NCBI RefSeq assembly: GCF_000234665.1
Contig: NC_018337.1
Span: 1,016,222-1,080,221, forward strand
Direction: 5' to 3'
DNA: 64,000 bases
DNA from: Leishmania mexicana MHOM/GT/2001/U1103
Lineage: Eukaryota > Euglenozoa > Kinetoplastea > Trypanosomatida > Trypanosomatidae
The translations under genes were made by a program, and so were the position numbers. The notes beneath the pieces are model-generated. The model had not been told where the DNA came from, did no database searches, and worked only from the letters and a program-made list of their open reading frames with translations. Positions 1 through 9,391 of this stretch are shown here, one piece after another; position 1 is the stretch's first letter, and each line of letters begins with the position of its first letter.

Positions 1-1230
1 GCGCCGCTCGTGAAGTTCTTTGTGTGCATCTTCTGGCCTGTCTGCAAGCCTCTGAGCATGATTCTTGACAAGTTCATTGGCAAGGACCCTGGCCAGATTT
101 ACGAGCGAAACGAGCTCAAGAAGCTCATGTTCATGCATGCCGCCCGCAGCGCCGAGTCTGGCATTGGCGCCGGCGAGGTCGATCTTATGGTGGGAGCCAT
201 GGAACTGCACGAGAAGACGGTGATGGAGGTGATGACGCCGGTGAGTGATATGCTGATGCTGGAGGCTAATGAGCGGCTGAACGAGGAGACTATTCAGCTG
301 ATCTCCGACCGCGGCCACAGCCGAATCCCGGTGTACCAAACCACAAAGAACAACGTCATTGGCGTGCTGTTCGCAAAGGACTTGCTCATGGCCAATCCGC
401 AAGAGAACACGAAGGTGCTTCTGCTGGTGAAGTTCTACAACCGCCGCTGCCACGTTGTGCCCTCTGAAACAAAACTGATCTCGATGCTCAAGTACTTCCA
501 GACCGGCAAGTCACACATCGCCCTCGTGCAGGAGGTGCAGCAGCGCCCCTACGGGGACCCGTACTACGAGGTGAAGGGTCTTGTGACCATGGAGGACATC
601 ATTGAGGAGCTTATCCACAGCGAGATCTTTGACGAGTATGATGTTGACCCGCATCAGATTCAGCACACAGCGCTTGGCAACACCTCTAATTTGGCGAAGC
701 GGCAGATCGGCCTCACCTCCAAGTGCTCGCGACGCGTCCACCTGAACTACAACGAGCTGCGTGCCGCTGCTCTCTTCCTGTGCGAGTCACTGCCCGAGCT
801 CAGCATGGAGGATGTGTCGGCGCTGATGCAGGGCATGATGGAGTGCACCACCGTATACCGCGTCCGGACACCGAAGGACTCACGCGGCATGACTGACGAC
901 GACAAGCAGAACGTGTGGCTTTATCGCGAGGGTGTGCCGTCGTCCGTGTTCACCCTCGTCGTGTCGGGACGCGTTGAAGTGTTTGCGGGAAAGGACTCGA
1001 TCGCGCTGGAGATGGGCAGTTGGTCATTGCTAGCGACCGATGCCCTTTCCTCTGACCTGTTTGTACCCACATTTAGCTGCCGTGTCGTTCAGGACTCGAC
1101 ACTCATGCAGATAACGCGGGAGGCCTATGTTGAAATGCTGCGTATATGCAATAACCCCGTAAGCGACACCTCGAGGACCGCCTCGTCGGCGGCGAATGCG
1201 GAGCGCAAGGCGTCCATGGAATCTATCTAG
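1..1230 (+). CDS. CNNM/CorC-type CBS-domain membrane protein (5' partial)
   Basis: The reading frame is open to the first base of the window, so the gene starts upstream; about 409 residues are visible. The GTG at base 10 is internal. The visible part begins at the end of a membrane region (hydrophobic VCIFWPVCKPLSMIL) and continues into a tandem CBS pair of the CNNM/ACDP type. Typical motifs are VMTPVSDM, GHSRIPVYQ and IGVLFAKDLL for the first CBS motif and KGLVTMEDIIEELI for the second. Residues about 300-370 (LYREGVPSSVFTLVVSGRVEV) resemble the cyclic-nucleotide-binding-like domain that follows the CBS pair in CNNM proteins. The family is linked to magnesium and other divalent-cation transport at membranes; the DUF21 transmembrane domain would lie outside the window. 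The tail is Ser/Ala-rich and probably disordered. The domain assignment is firm; the ion and membrane are not known from the sequence. Confidence 0.9.
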   Translation, partial: APLVKFFVCIFWPVCKPLSMILDKFIGKDPGQIYERNELKKLMFMHAARSAESGIGAGEVDLMVGAMELHEKTVMEVMTPVSDMLMLEANERLNEETIQLISDRGHSRIPVYQTTKNNVIGVLFAKDLLMANPQENTKVLLLVKFYNRRCHVVPSETKLISMLKYFQTGKSHIALVQEVQQRPYGDPYYEVKGLVTMEDIIEELIHSEIFDEYDVDPHQIQHTALGNTSNLAKRQIGLTSKCSRRVHLNYNELRAAALFLCESLPELSMEDVSALMQGMMECTTVYRVRTPKDSRGMTDDDKQNVWLYREGVPSSVFTLVVSGRVEVFAGKDSIALEMGSWSLLATDALSSDLFVPTFSCRVVQDSTLMQITREAYVEMLRICNNPVSDTSRTASSAANAERKASMESI

Positions 1231-2198
1231 AGGAGGAGAAAACAAATGGGAAAAAATAGAACAGGAAAGGCGATCCGAGTCTGCATGTTGGCATGTGCTG
1301 GGCCTTCCTCATCTCGATATGTATACGCGCAAGACGATGCTCCCTTATTCTTCGCTCGCTTGCTCGTTGTGTGCGATCGACTTGACATCACCGCAGAGAT
1401 GCGTTTTTCTTTTTTTCTCTCGCGTTGATGTTCCCCTTTTCATCGTTACTGTGTTGTTGTCTTCTGCCCTGCGTATGTGCGTAGATTTTTGCTCGGGCGC
1501 CCATCACATGTGTGTCCGTCTCTGTCTCTCTCTGTGCGTGTGCGCACGTGGGGATGCATGCGTACCATTGCGCCGCCGTTGTCGTCTTCCTCGCCCTCCT
1601 CTTCAGTGGCCGCACCGCAGCCCTCACGTGTCTTTCTCTGACGCCCTCTCACTCTGCCCTGTACCGCAGCCGGCTCTTCCGCCTCTCCTTACGTGTTTTA
1701 CCCCGAAGGACGCCCGCCCGCCCTCGATCGATATTGAATGCGGCACTCCACTCTTCACGAAGGGGGAGGGGGGACGCGCAGCAGCAAACGAAAAGGGAAG
1801 AGGGGTGGTGGGGGCTGCGCCTCATTGTGAGCGGTAGAGAATGGGCGGCGAGGGTGCAAGAGGAGGCCACACGGAGGTGGATAAGAGGGAAGCAGAAGGG
1901 GCTGATAAGCGCAGCGATACGCCAGGGGTGGCTGACGACGACATGCGTTTCGCAGCTCGCTTGTTTAATCCCTTTCTTTTGGTCCTGTTTTCACTCTGCG
2001 GCCTGCTTCAGGCTTTGTTCGACTCCGTCGCACGTCTTTTTGCGCATGTACGCACGGGAGTAACATAATGGGGAGGCGCAGGGTGGGATGAAACGCACGC
2101 AGCGGTGCATCTTTACATGTGTGCGTGTGCAGAGAAGACCAAAGGTGCTTAGTCCCCCCATCTGTTTTTATTTCCCTTCCGCTCAGCGTGCCCGTTTC

Positions 2199-2762
2199 TC
2201 TGCCATAAAACACGAGGCTAGGCTCTACTCTGCTCCCCACCCCCAGCCCTGCCACAGGCCCTCCATCGCATGGTGCGAGGCAGCTGCAGACACACGCACT
2301 TTGCAGCGAGGCCCCGACGCCCCCGTCTGAGAGCGCGGCCCCTGCCCTCAAACGCTACCCACACACATACAGCCCCACAGGTCGCCACACAGCAGCTCCT
2401 CCCACCATGCAGGCCGCCACCCCGGGTGCGTCCCCCCTCCGGGCGGGGCTCCGGCTCCCCACACCAGTTCGCAGCGAGGCCCGCGTGAGACGTGTTCGCA
2501 TTGCGCTGGCACTTCCCCCATCACACGGATGGGTCACACCGGTGCACGGTCGCAGGCCGCAGCGATGCCACGCCAATCCACCACCTGGCCGCCAACAGGA
2601 GTAGCGCGACACATCGCACTCACCCTGTCAGCGCCAGAAGTGGCTCGGCATGGGCAGGGGGACATAGGAGAGAGGGGAGGGGTGCCGCTCAGCTCCCCCG
2701 CACGCAGAGAGAGCGTTGGTGGTGGGAGGGCTGTGCTGGACCCTGGGAGAGAGAGCACGCAC
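2199..2762 (-). repeat. SIDER-like repeat family A, copy 1 (inverted)
   Basis: This GC-rich block is the reverse complement of the blocks at 40658, 48404, 53771 and 63421. By eye it differs from them at only a few positions over the shared core of about 540 bp: one transition near the GGGGGAGC motif and a short cluster near GCAAAGTGCGTGTGTCTGC. Its low-coordinate end (CCATAAAACACGAG) matches the end of copy 2 rather than of copies 3 and 4. Size, spacer location and copy number fit the short degenerate retroposons (SIDER) of Leishmania. The family name is inferred; the repeat itself is directly visible. Confidence 0.9.
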
Positions 2763-2977
2763 GGTGAGGTGCCCCCCTTACTTGATCCGGAGTTCCACTC
2801 TTCTCTCAGAGAAAAAAGGCCACACAGATCAGCAGCATCTGCCCAACTGCATCAATGAGAAAAAGAACGTTAAAAGAACCCTGAGGGTCGTGAGCTTTAT
2901 ACAGACCACTCGGCCGGGCGCACACCTTTGCAGCGCTCGAGGCAGCGAAAGAAAGTGACTCATAGATTTGTGCTGTC

Positions 2978-3007
2978 GCTCACAGGTGCGGCGCCGCACC
3001 TGTGAGC
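2978..3007. repeat. 30-nt perfect palindrome
   Basis: The left arm GCTCACAGGTGCGGC is followed immediately by its exact reverse complement GCCGCACCTGTGAGC with no loop. It sits about 300 nt upstream of the VPS52 start codon, between repeat copy 1 and the pyrimidine tract. It could form a cruciform in DNA or a hairpin in the nascent transcript. No function is known to me. Confidence 0.95.
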
Positions 3008-3010
3008 TCA

Positions 3011-3029
3011 CGTGCTGTTGAACAGCACG
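3011..3029. repeat. Second inverted repeat, 9-bp arms with 1-nt centre
   Basis: Arms CGTGCTGTT and AACAGCACG flank a single G. It begins 3 nt after the end of the 30-nt palindrome, so the two form a tandem pair of potential hairpins. A related TGTGCTGT lies just left of the first palindrome (about 2969-2976), so alternative pairings are possible. Confidence 0.9.
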
Positions 3030-3201
3030 CGGGCTTTGCTTTAGTGGTGCCAAGAGGACGGGGATTTTTGCAGCGTGCAGCGCCCTCCTGTCCTGTGCCT
3101 CTCTATGACGGACCTTCGTTTTTTTTTCTTCGCCCCTTCTCGATCTTCTGCTCTTCACTTGGCTAACGGAAACTGCGCATAAGCAAGCATTCTGTGCCTT
3201 G

Positions 3202-3303
3202 ATGGTAAACACGTGTGGCTCTTCTTCCAGAGGAGGAGGCCTGCCGCTGTGCACTTTGACTGGTTTCCCTTTTTGTTTGTGCCGCGTACGAGTACATCGC
3301 TGA
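3202..3303 (+). other. Upstream ORF (33 codons) overlapping the VPS52 start
   Basis: An ATG at 3202 opens a 33-codon frame that ends with TGA at 3301-3303. Its last base is the A of the VPS52 ATG (TGATG overlap). It would be in the mRNA if the spliced leader is added at the AG at 3182-3183, the first AG after the pyrimidine tract. An alternative acceptor at 3229-3230 (CTCTTCTTCCAG) would remove its start codon. Whether it is translated is unknown. Confidence 0.4.
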
Positions 3304-6035
3304 TGAGCGGCGGTGGCAGCGAGGCTGAAACCGCTGAGCTGGTCTTGTATCGGCTCGAGGAAATCGACGAGCTCCTCGCCGCTGTCAACAGCGACGAGGA
3401 TGACTCGCAAGCCGCCACCCTGGCGCAGTACCTGCGGGATGGCCAGGATCTGGAAAGTGCGTTGAGCCTGCATGAGGAGCGGCTGCGCGGCTTTCGAGAC
3501 ACGTTCATCCAGGCCCATGCCAGCCAGGCGGAGAAGATTGCGCAGCTCTATCACGAGTTCAGCGCGTGCGAGCGACACATCGTTGACTTCGAGGAGGAGA
3601 TTTTGACGTTTCAGCGCAAGCTCGAGGGCAGCGCAAATGACATTGTCTACATGCAGCAGCAGGCAGACGCCTTGGCGCGAAAGGTGAGCAACCGGCGCCA
3701 GGTAAGCAACAAGATCAACGAGGTCTACACCGCCCTTCAGAAGTGCGATTCGTTCTGTGATGTCATTTCGAACAAGAGCGTTGACGCCAACTATCTGGCC
3801 AACTTGCGCGAGCTGAATCGCCGGCTGGAGTTTCTCTCCGGCAACAAAGCCCTCCAGTTTTCTGCCGTGGGCAACGAAATTCGGCCAAAACTGACGGCCA
3901 CCGCGCACAAGGCGGGCGATAAGCTGCAGCGCTTTCTCACCAAGAAGATTCTCGCGCTCGCCGAGGACCCATCGCGCACCGCCGACGAGCAGCAGTCACT
4001 GGAGGAGAGCGCGCAATTTGCGTTTCGCTTTCTTCAGCTCTATAACCTACCGGTTGCGGTAGATGTCACAAAGCTGTACATCCGGTACATGTCCCAGTCG
4101 TACGTAAAGCAGTTTCGCCTCTTGATTGCCCAGCTCTCGGAGGTGTCGGCGGTGCACGCTGACCCGCTCGAGCCGCTGGTGTCGGCGGAGGAAGCGCGTG
4201 ACATAACGAGCAACCGTGACATCAGCGCCCCGTCTGGCAACCAGGTAAACCCTGTCCCTGTGAACTTCCCGGGGCGAACGTTGGCGCGTCGCCAGCGGAG
4301 CGTGTCGCAGCACATGCGCGGCTTCACCGGCTTCATGTCCAACGGTGCGGCTGTCTCGAGGGCTGAGTCGCTTCGTCTCTTGCGCGCAGCTACCTTTGAG
4401 GACGCTGTAAAGGCGGTGAACGCGCTTCGGGTGCGTCACGGCAAGCTGCACGTTGACGACGCCGTGGCAGAACAGCTGGACGAGTGCAACAGCTGGACGT
4501 GGCAGTTTGTTCGCTGCTTCCAGACGCTGGTGAACACATGCGAGTCTGAGTGCCGCTTCATCGGCAACTTTTTCTGCGTGGCTGGCGACGTCGAGGGTGG
4601 TGAGGACTTCACGAGTGCGGAGCGGATTGCCCGCGCGGTGCTGGGGAGCGCCGTGCACAGCGTGGAATCTTCGATCGTTGACGACCTGTCGATCGTGATG
4701 GAGCGCACCGAGGTGCTGGCGGCGTTGCGGGTGTTGGAGACGGTGAAGCAGCACCTCTGCACCTCGCTTGATCCCATCCCGCTCTTGTTACTGAGTGGCG
4801 TGCTAGAGATGTCGAAGTCGGCGTTGCGCAACTCGCTGCGGACGGCCTTCGAGAATGATGGGCTCGCTTTGGCTTTCCTGCCGACGCTGAAGCTTTCTCC
4901 TTTCTACCGCGCCGCTGCCGAGAACAGCAGCTGGGCAGGCATCCTTGGCAACAAGCCGTACTGCGCCACGTTGGGCCCTCACCCGGTGGTCTACCGCGTC
5001 TGCGGCGTACTTGGTCAGCTTGAGTACCTGAACACCGCGGCCGTGCGCGCCTCCGCGTTCACTGGTGGCACTGGTGTTGCCTTTGACCCATCTGTCGCCA
5101 CCTTCGTGAAGAACTGCCTCGCGCACATGATGGCGCTTGTCGATCAGCTAAAGCGCCGCCACACGAGCCCGTTGGCTCAGCAGGTGTTTGCGTGCACCAA
5201 CGTGTACACGGTGATGGCGACGTGGCGGGAGCTGATGTCGCTCAGCGGCGACGGTGAACCAAGCTCGCCAACTGCGTCTCGCTTAGCTTCTCCTGGAGCG
5301 AGGAACCGGAGCCCGAGTGGTGGACGCTCGCATTTCGACACGGGCGAGTCGGAGCTGCCGAATGTGTCACAGACAGAGGCTCCGGCTTCTGGCCGTGGTG
5401 CCGCTGCCAGCGGCATTTCTTATCACACGCAGTACCTGGAGGGCCAGCTGCAGAATGCTATTCAGGGGTGGGTGAGCGCCGAGCAGAAGAACGGCGAGGC
5501 ATCGTGGAATCACCTTCTCGCGTTTGTCGACGAAGCGACCAAGGCGCTCGGCGAGGGTTTCTTCAGTTCCGCTAGTCAGCCACCACCTACTACGTGTTGC
5601 CAAAATTCGACGTCGGCAGCTCAGCGGCCATCCTCGCCGCCACCGGCCTCCGCACTGCCCGCAGAGCTGAGCGAAAGCGCCGCACTGAGGGTAGTCACGC
5701 AGCTCCACTCGCAATGGCATTCTCAAGCCAAGGCGGTCGCCGAGGTGGTGAGAAAGGCGGTGCAACAGTCACTGGGCCGCACTGTCAGCAATGGTAGCGG
5801 TGACGGCACGACTGCCGGCTGCACGGCGGCCGCTGCTGCAGTCCGTCAGCGGCAGTGCGATGAGCTGTCCACGCTTGTGATGTGTGCCATCTTTTCGACT
5901 CTGACGGAGTCCAATCAAAAGCTGGCCGTCTTCGTGGCGCACTACTACAGCGGTAACCGAGAGCTACAGTTGAATCTGGTCAGTAACGCGACGATGCTCC
6001 ACGAACTGTCCCATTTACTGGAGTCGAGCTCGTAG
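3303..6035 (+). CDS. VPS52: Vacuolar protein sorting-associated protein 52 (GARP/EARP subunit)
   Basis: The 910-residue protein matches the Vps52/Sac2 family. An N-terminal coiled coil (residues about 30-150) precedes the conserved family block. Recognisable parts of that block are LRELNRRLEFL, the predicted helical KAGDKLQRFLTKKI and the following FAFRFLQLYN and YIRYMSQSYVKQFRLL. Vps52 is a core subunit of the GARP and EARP tethering complexes, which capture endosome-derived vesicles at the trans-Golgi or recycling endosomes. Ser/Pro-rich, probably disordered stretches interrupt the C-terminal half (about residues 650-700 and 755-800). I chose the ATG at 3303, because the longer frame begins with a GTG at 3213 and family similarity starts after 3303. 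The length exceeds yeast Vps52 (about 640 residues), mainly through these inserts. Confidence 0.85.
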   Translation: MSGGGSEAETAELVLYRLEEIDELLAAVNSDEDDSQAATLAQYLRDGQDLESALSLHEERLRGFRDTFIQAHASQAEKIAQLYHEFSACERHIVDFEEEILTFQRKLEGSANDIVYMQQQADALARKVSNRRQVSNKINEVYTALQKCDSFCDVISNKSVDANYLANLRELNRRLEFLSGNKALQFSAVGNEIRPKLTATAHKAGDKLQRFLTKKILALAEDPSRTADEQQSLEESAQFAFRFLQLYNLPVAVDVTKLYIRYMSQSYVKQFRLLIAQLSEVSAVHADPLEPLVSAEEARDITSNRDISAPSGNQVNPVPVNFPGRTLARRQRSVSQHMRGFTGFMSNGAAVSRAESLRLLRAATFEDAVKAVNALRVRHGKLHVDDAVAEQLDECNSWTWQFVRCFQTLVNTCESECRFIGNFFCVAGDVEGGEDFTSAERIARAVLGSAVHSVESSIVDDLSIVMERTEVLAALRVLETVKQHLCTSLDPIPLLLLSGVLEMSKSALRNSLRTAFENDGLALAFLPTLKLSPFYRAAAENSSWAGILGNKPYCATLGPHPVVYRVCGVLGQLEYLNTAAVRASAFTGGTGVAFDPSVATFVKNCLAHMMALVDQLKRRHTSPLAQQVFACTNVYTVMATWRELMSLSGDGEPSSPTASRLASPGARNRSPSGGRSHFDTGESELPNVSQTEAPASGRGAAASGISYHTQYLEGQLQNAIQGWVSAEQKNGEASWNHLLAFVDEATKALGEGFFSSASQPPPTTCCQNSTSAAQRPSSPPPASALPAELSESAALRVVTQLHSQWHSQAKAVAEVVRKAVQQSLGRTVSNGSGDGTTAGCTAAAAAVRQRQCDELSTLVMCAIFSTLTESNQKLAVFVAHYYSGNRELQLNLVSNATMLHELSHLLESSS

Positions 6036-6656
6036 TTCCGTCGTCACCTAGTCATTGCTGCGGCGCTTTTGGTTGTAGTCGATCCTGATGTTTCGCCCGA
6101 CAAACGTGCGCGATGGCTGTCGTCGCGACGAGTATGGGGCCTCCCTTTTGGTTGCCGCACCGCGGTCTCTTTGTTTTGGCTGCTGTGCTGTGTCTGCGCG
6201 CCTGATATTCGTGGTCTCTGACGGGACGGCTCTCTCCCCCTGTCGCTGGGGGACTTGTCTGTGTGTTAATACTCCGTATCGCCACAATGCCAAAGACGGT
6301 TTCTCCTTTGTCTGTCTCTCGTCCTATGACTGCGTTGTCCGTTGTTTGTGCTTGTGTCTTTCTTTCGCTGCTCGCCCTCTGTATCTGTGACTGGGCTCGT
6401 CGTACGCGTGCCTCTCGCAGGCTTCTTCAGCCCGCTGCTTGTCCTGTGCAGCCGTCGGTGAGTCGAGTGAATGCACCGCACCCCCGCAGATATGGAATCA
6501 CCCATGAACCTCCCCGCTTATCCTCTGTGCAAAGGCCACAGTCCCGGGCACAGCTGTGAACTGCAGTCGATGTGATCGACGTGAGCTTCGTGCCCCCTCT
6601 CACCACTCCGCGCTTTTCATGCTTGTCCTTTTTTTCCACCGCGGATAATCCCGGCC

Positions 6657-6920
6657 GCCACCGTGCGTGATATCTCAGCGCCCCGTGCCCACTCTTTAGG
6701 GGGAGGAGCCAAGCAGCCTGCAGGCCCGCCCTCGCGTACGGCTGGCGGGGGACCCGTGGTGTCTGCAGGACAGGTGTGGGGCTGGCGCTGTGCCGAAGAG
6801 ACTTGCGGGCATGATGATGCTTGTGCGAAGTCACTACGAGTGGTGTCGACGGCTCAGCGAATATACGCGTCCACCCACTGTTTTTTTTGTGCGTGGGCTG
6901 CGCGATGTGGTGAATGTGGG
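6657..6920 (+). repeat. SIDER-like repeat family B, copy 1
   Basis: This segment, from GCCACCGTGCGTGATATC to GATGTGGTGAATGTGGG, recurs at 51151-51420 with a few substitutions and one 6-bp length difference. Outside these limits the flanks do not match. Size and location fit a truncated interspersed retroposon; the family assignment is inferred. Confidence 0.85.
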
Positions 6921-7489
6921 GCCGGTGCCTGGACGTAGCTCGAGTGCAGCTGAAGCAGAGGAGGTGTGGTCGCGTGCGTCGACTTGTTCGCTGGCCTATG
7001 GTAAAATGGACACTTCGCATTAGCGGAAAAAAAGAATCTCATGAGTGACGCGCCAACCACCCTCTCAGGCTCCGTGCATGCTGAGCAACGAGAAGCGTCC
7101 TTTCTTTCACCCTTTTCACTGTGCTGATAGAGGGGCCTCGTTTAACCGAATGCATGCATCCGCGCACATGATGCACCGGCGTACATGCTACCATGGATGG
7201 GTGTGTCGTTGATGACGCCCGTGCCGTATGTAGAAAAATGCATTTGTGCACCACGCCTCTCTCTTCCTCATTGACAGAGCCATGCCACCTCCTCTCTTCA
7301 CCTATGCCCCATCTGTCGAGTACTCGTGTACCCCCGTGGTTTGTGCGTAGGTTACGTCTTTACCCTCGATTCTTGATTGCTGTCGCGCATGGGTGCTGTG
7401 GCGATCAGTGAGCGATCTGCGTGACACTCATATCCGTCTGGTTGAGCCAGCAACGACCACAACCCCTGGTATCTTTGTTTTTCTGTTCT

Positions 7490-7491
7490 AG
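7490..7491 (+). promoter_or_regulatory. Probable spliced-leader acceptor AG
   Basis: The AG follows a clear T-rich tract (TTTGTTTTTCTGTTCTAG) and lies 25 nt before the ATG at 7517. It also rules out the upstream GTG at 7421 as a start. Confidence 0.6.
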
Positions 7492-7516
7492 CGTTAACTC
7501 TTGGCCAGTGTGCCCA

Positions 7517-9391
7517 ATGACCAGGCTTACGATTCTGTACGGGACGCAGACTGGCAACGCGGAGCGACTAGCGCTGCGCATCGCTCGACTGGCACTTTGC
7601 CAGGGGTTCGAGTGCGTCTCGTGCCTGCCCGCCGATGACTTGCCTATCGCTGAGTGGCCGCACACCGGAGGGCCTGTCGTTCTTATCTGCTCCAACGCGA
7701 ATCAAGGTGATGCCCCAAACACGTTTCGCCGGTCGTGGGCGTCGCTGCTACAACCCACCGCCGCAGGCAGCATGGAGGGCCTGCAGTACGCTGTCTTCGG
7801 CTTGGGCGACTCTCTGTATCTCAAGTTCAACCACATGGCCAAGATGGTGCACAACCGTCTCCGGCAGCTTGGCGGCACCCCGATGGTGATGCGCGGGCTG
7901 GGAGATGAGAGTGACGCGAAGGGCGTGGAGGAGACATTGCAGCCCTGGCTCGCGGAGCTGTGGACAGCACTTGGGAAACCGGGCAAGCGCGGTGCTGCCG
8001 CACGTACGCCGGCTTACCCGCTGGCGGACCTTCCTTTCTTTCCTCTTTTCAGCATTGCACCCGCCTCGGCGTGCGACGAGGCAACAGCTGGCGCGCCGTC
8101 TTCTTCCGTTAACGCCTCCGCCGCGCCACTGCCGTATTTTGCTGACTCTGTATTCTCCTGCGAGGTGGTGGCGAACAGGCGCCTCACATCTGCTGCGTGC
8201 GAGCAGGTGGTTCATCACCTGGAGCTTCGCGCGGGTCCGGACAGCACGGACGCCGCGGCGTACGATGTCGGCGATGCGCTCGGCATCTACTGCCCCAATC
8301 GTGAAGAGCTAGTAGAGGAGCTGCTGCGCGAACTGCAGCAAGACGGGGCAGAGATGGTGATGGTGACCCCAGACGCCTCGCATGGACTCGTCCGTCAGCC
8401 CGCCCGCCCCTTCTTTGGGCGGCCTCTCTCGCTACGTTCGTTACTTCGTCACTACTTTGACCTGGACGCCGTGGTGTCACAAGAGTTCTTGTGGATGCTC
8501 GCGCATGAGGTGACTGGGGAGGAAGAGGGCGCGGTCGACGTGCGGGAACGCCTCTACGAGCTGGCAGATCCGGCCAACGTGAACGATTACCTGCAGTATG
8601 CGCACCGTGAGAAGCGCAACATATGTGAGGTGCTGCACGACTTCAAGGACCTTCATCCATCTCTGGAGCTGGTCTTGTCGTTTGCGATGCCGATGCTGCC
8701 GCGCTACTTCTCCATCGCCTCCGCGCCAGCAATGGACGGCGCAGGCCGTTTCGACCTCTGCGTAGGGCTGCTGGACTGGCACACGCCACTGAAGCGCCAC
8801 CGCACCGGGCTCTGCAGCTCCTACCTAGTGAAGGCCGCCCCCGGGACACGGCTGACGTGTTTTGTCTGGCAGGGTTCCCTTGCACTTCCTGCTACACCGA
8901 CGCCGCTGCTGTGCATCGCAACAGGGACGGGCGTTGCGCCAATTCGCAATGTTCTGCGGCAGGTCGCCGGTCTCTCCGCGCAGGGCTGGGAAGATGTGCC
9001 GGTGGTGCTTGTGTTTGGATGCCGACGTGAGGCGGAGGATTACCTGTACCGCGAGGAGTGGGCTACGCTGAAGGAGACGGGCGCACTGCCCACCCTCCGA
9101 GTGATCCCGGCCTTCTCGCGGGACACCGACAAGAAGGTTTACGTGCAGCACAAACTCGGCCAGCACGCAAAACTGACGTCGTCCTTTTTGCAGCCCGAAG
9201 GTGCCGGTGTCCCGCCTGGCGTGGTGTACGTGTGCGGAAACGCGAAGCAGATGCCGAAGGATGTGCAGCACACCCTAGAGCAGATTGTCGAGGCGACCGT
9301 GGCGGAGGTGCAGGACGAAGCCGGGGCGGCCGCGCACATCAGGGCTCTTGGCCGCGTGGGTCGCTATCAGGTCGACTCGTGGTCGGCGTAG
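7517..9391 (+). CDS. TAH18: NADPH-dependent diflavin oxidoreductase (Tah18/NDOR1 type)
   Basis: The 624-residue protein has the three modules of a diflavin reductase. An N-terminal flavodoxin domain carries the FMN phosphate loop TQTGN (residues 10-14) and FGLGDS (about 94-99). A central FAD domain carries RYFSIASAP (about 396) and GLCSSYL (about 432). A C-terminal NADPH domain carries ATGTGVAP (about 468), FGCRREAEDYLY and YVCGNAKQ (about 572). The chain ends with a Trp close to the C-terminus, as in this family. The length and lack of a membrane anchor fit Tah18/NDOR1, which passes electrons from NADPH to Dre2/anamorsin in cytosolic Fe-S protein assembly, rather than microsomal cytochrome P450 reductase. 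A short Ala/Ser-rich linker (about 155-200) separates the flavodoxin and FAD modules. Confidence 0.88.
   Translation: MTRLTILYGTQTGNAERLALRIARLALCQGFECVSCLPADDLPIAEWPHTGGPVVLICSNANQGDAPNTFRRSWASLLQPTAAGSMEGLQYAVFGLGDSLYLKFNHMAKMVHNRLRQLGGTPMVMRGLGDESDAKGVEETLQPWLAELWTALGKPGKRGAAARTPAYPLADLPFFPLFSIAPASACDEATAGAPSSSVNASAAPLPYFADSVFSCEVVANRRLTSAACEQVVHHLELRAGPDSTDAAAYDVGDALGIYCPNREELVEELLRELQQDGAEMVMVTPDASHGLVRQPARPFFGRPLSLRSLLRHYFDLDAVVSQEFLWMLAHEVTGEEEGAVDVRERLYELADPANVNDYLQYAHREKRNICEVLHDFKDLHPSLELVLSFAMPMLPRYFSIASAPAMDGAGRFDLCVGLLDWHTPLKRHRTGLCSSYLVKAAPGTRLTCFVWQGSLALPATPTPLLCIATGTGVAPIRNVLRQVAGLSAQGWEDVPVVLVFGCRREAEDYLYREEWATLKETGALPTLRVIPAFSRDTDKKVYVQHKLGQHAKLTSSFLQPEGAGVPPGVVYVCGNAKQMPKDVQHTLEQIVEATVAEVQDEAGAAAHIRALGRVGRYQVDSWSA

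Larger units (their letters stand above)
1231..3302. other. Spacer between CNNM-like gene and VPS52
   Basis: This spacer contains the 3' UTR of the upstream gene, pyrimidine-rich tracts, an inverted copy of the family A repeat (about 2199-2762), two adjacent perfect inverted repeats (2978-3029), and a T/C-rich tract at about 3118-3159 that could direct trans-splicing of VPS52. I see no credible gene other than the short upstream ORF listed separately. Confidence 0.8.
6036..7516. other. Spacer between VPS52 and diflavin reductase
   Basis: It holds pyrimidine-rich tracts, a high-GC repeat of family B (6657-6920), and a pyrimidine tract with AG at 7490-7491 just before the next gene. No credible coding region is visible. 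Confidence 0.8.

Noticed and set aside
2010..2030. tRNA B-box-like GTTCGACTC
   Set aside because: The flanking bases do not form a T-stem and no A-box or acceptor stem is present.
2355..2612. Recurring 85-codon ORF (MSRYSCWRPGG...) found in all five family A repeats, with 65-, 72- and 98-codon frames beside it
   Set aside because: All frames of the repeat are conserved together because the DNA is nearly identical, and several overlap on both strands. This is explained by repeat identity and gives no evidence of protein-level selection.
7421..7517. Upstream non-ATG extensions of several genes (for example at 7421, 10341, 13148, 15497, 43718, 45878 and 54847)
   Set aside because: They begin at GTG or TTG, translate pyrimidine tracts or spacers and lie largely upstream of likely spliced-leader acceptors. 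The first family-consistent ATG was used instead.
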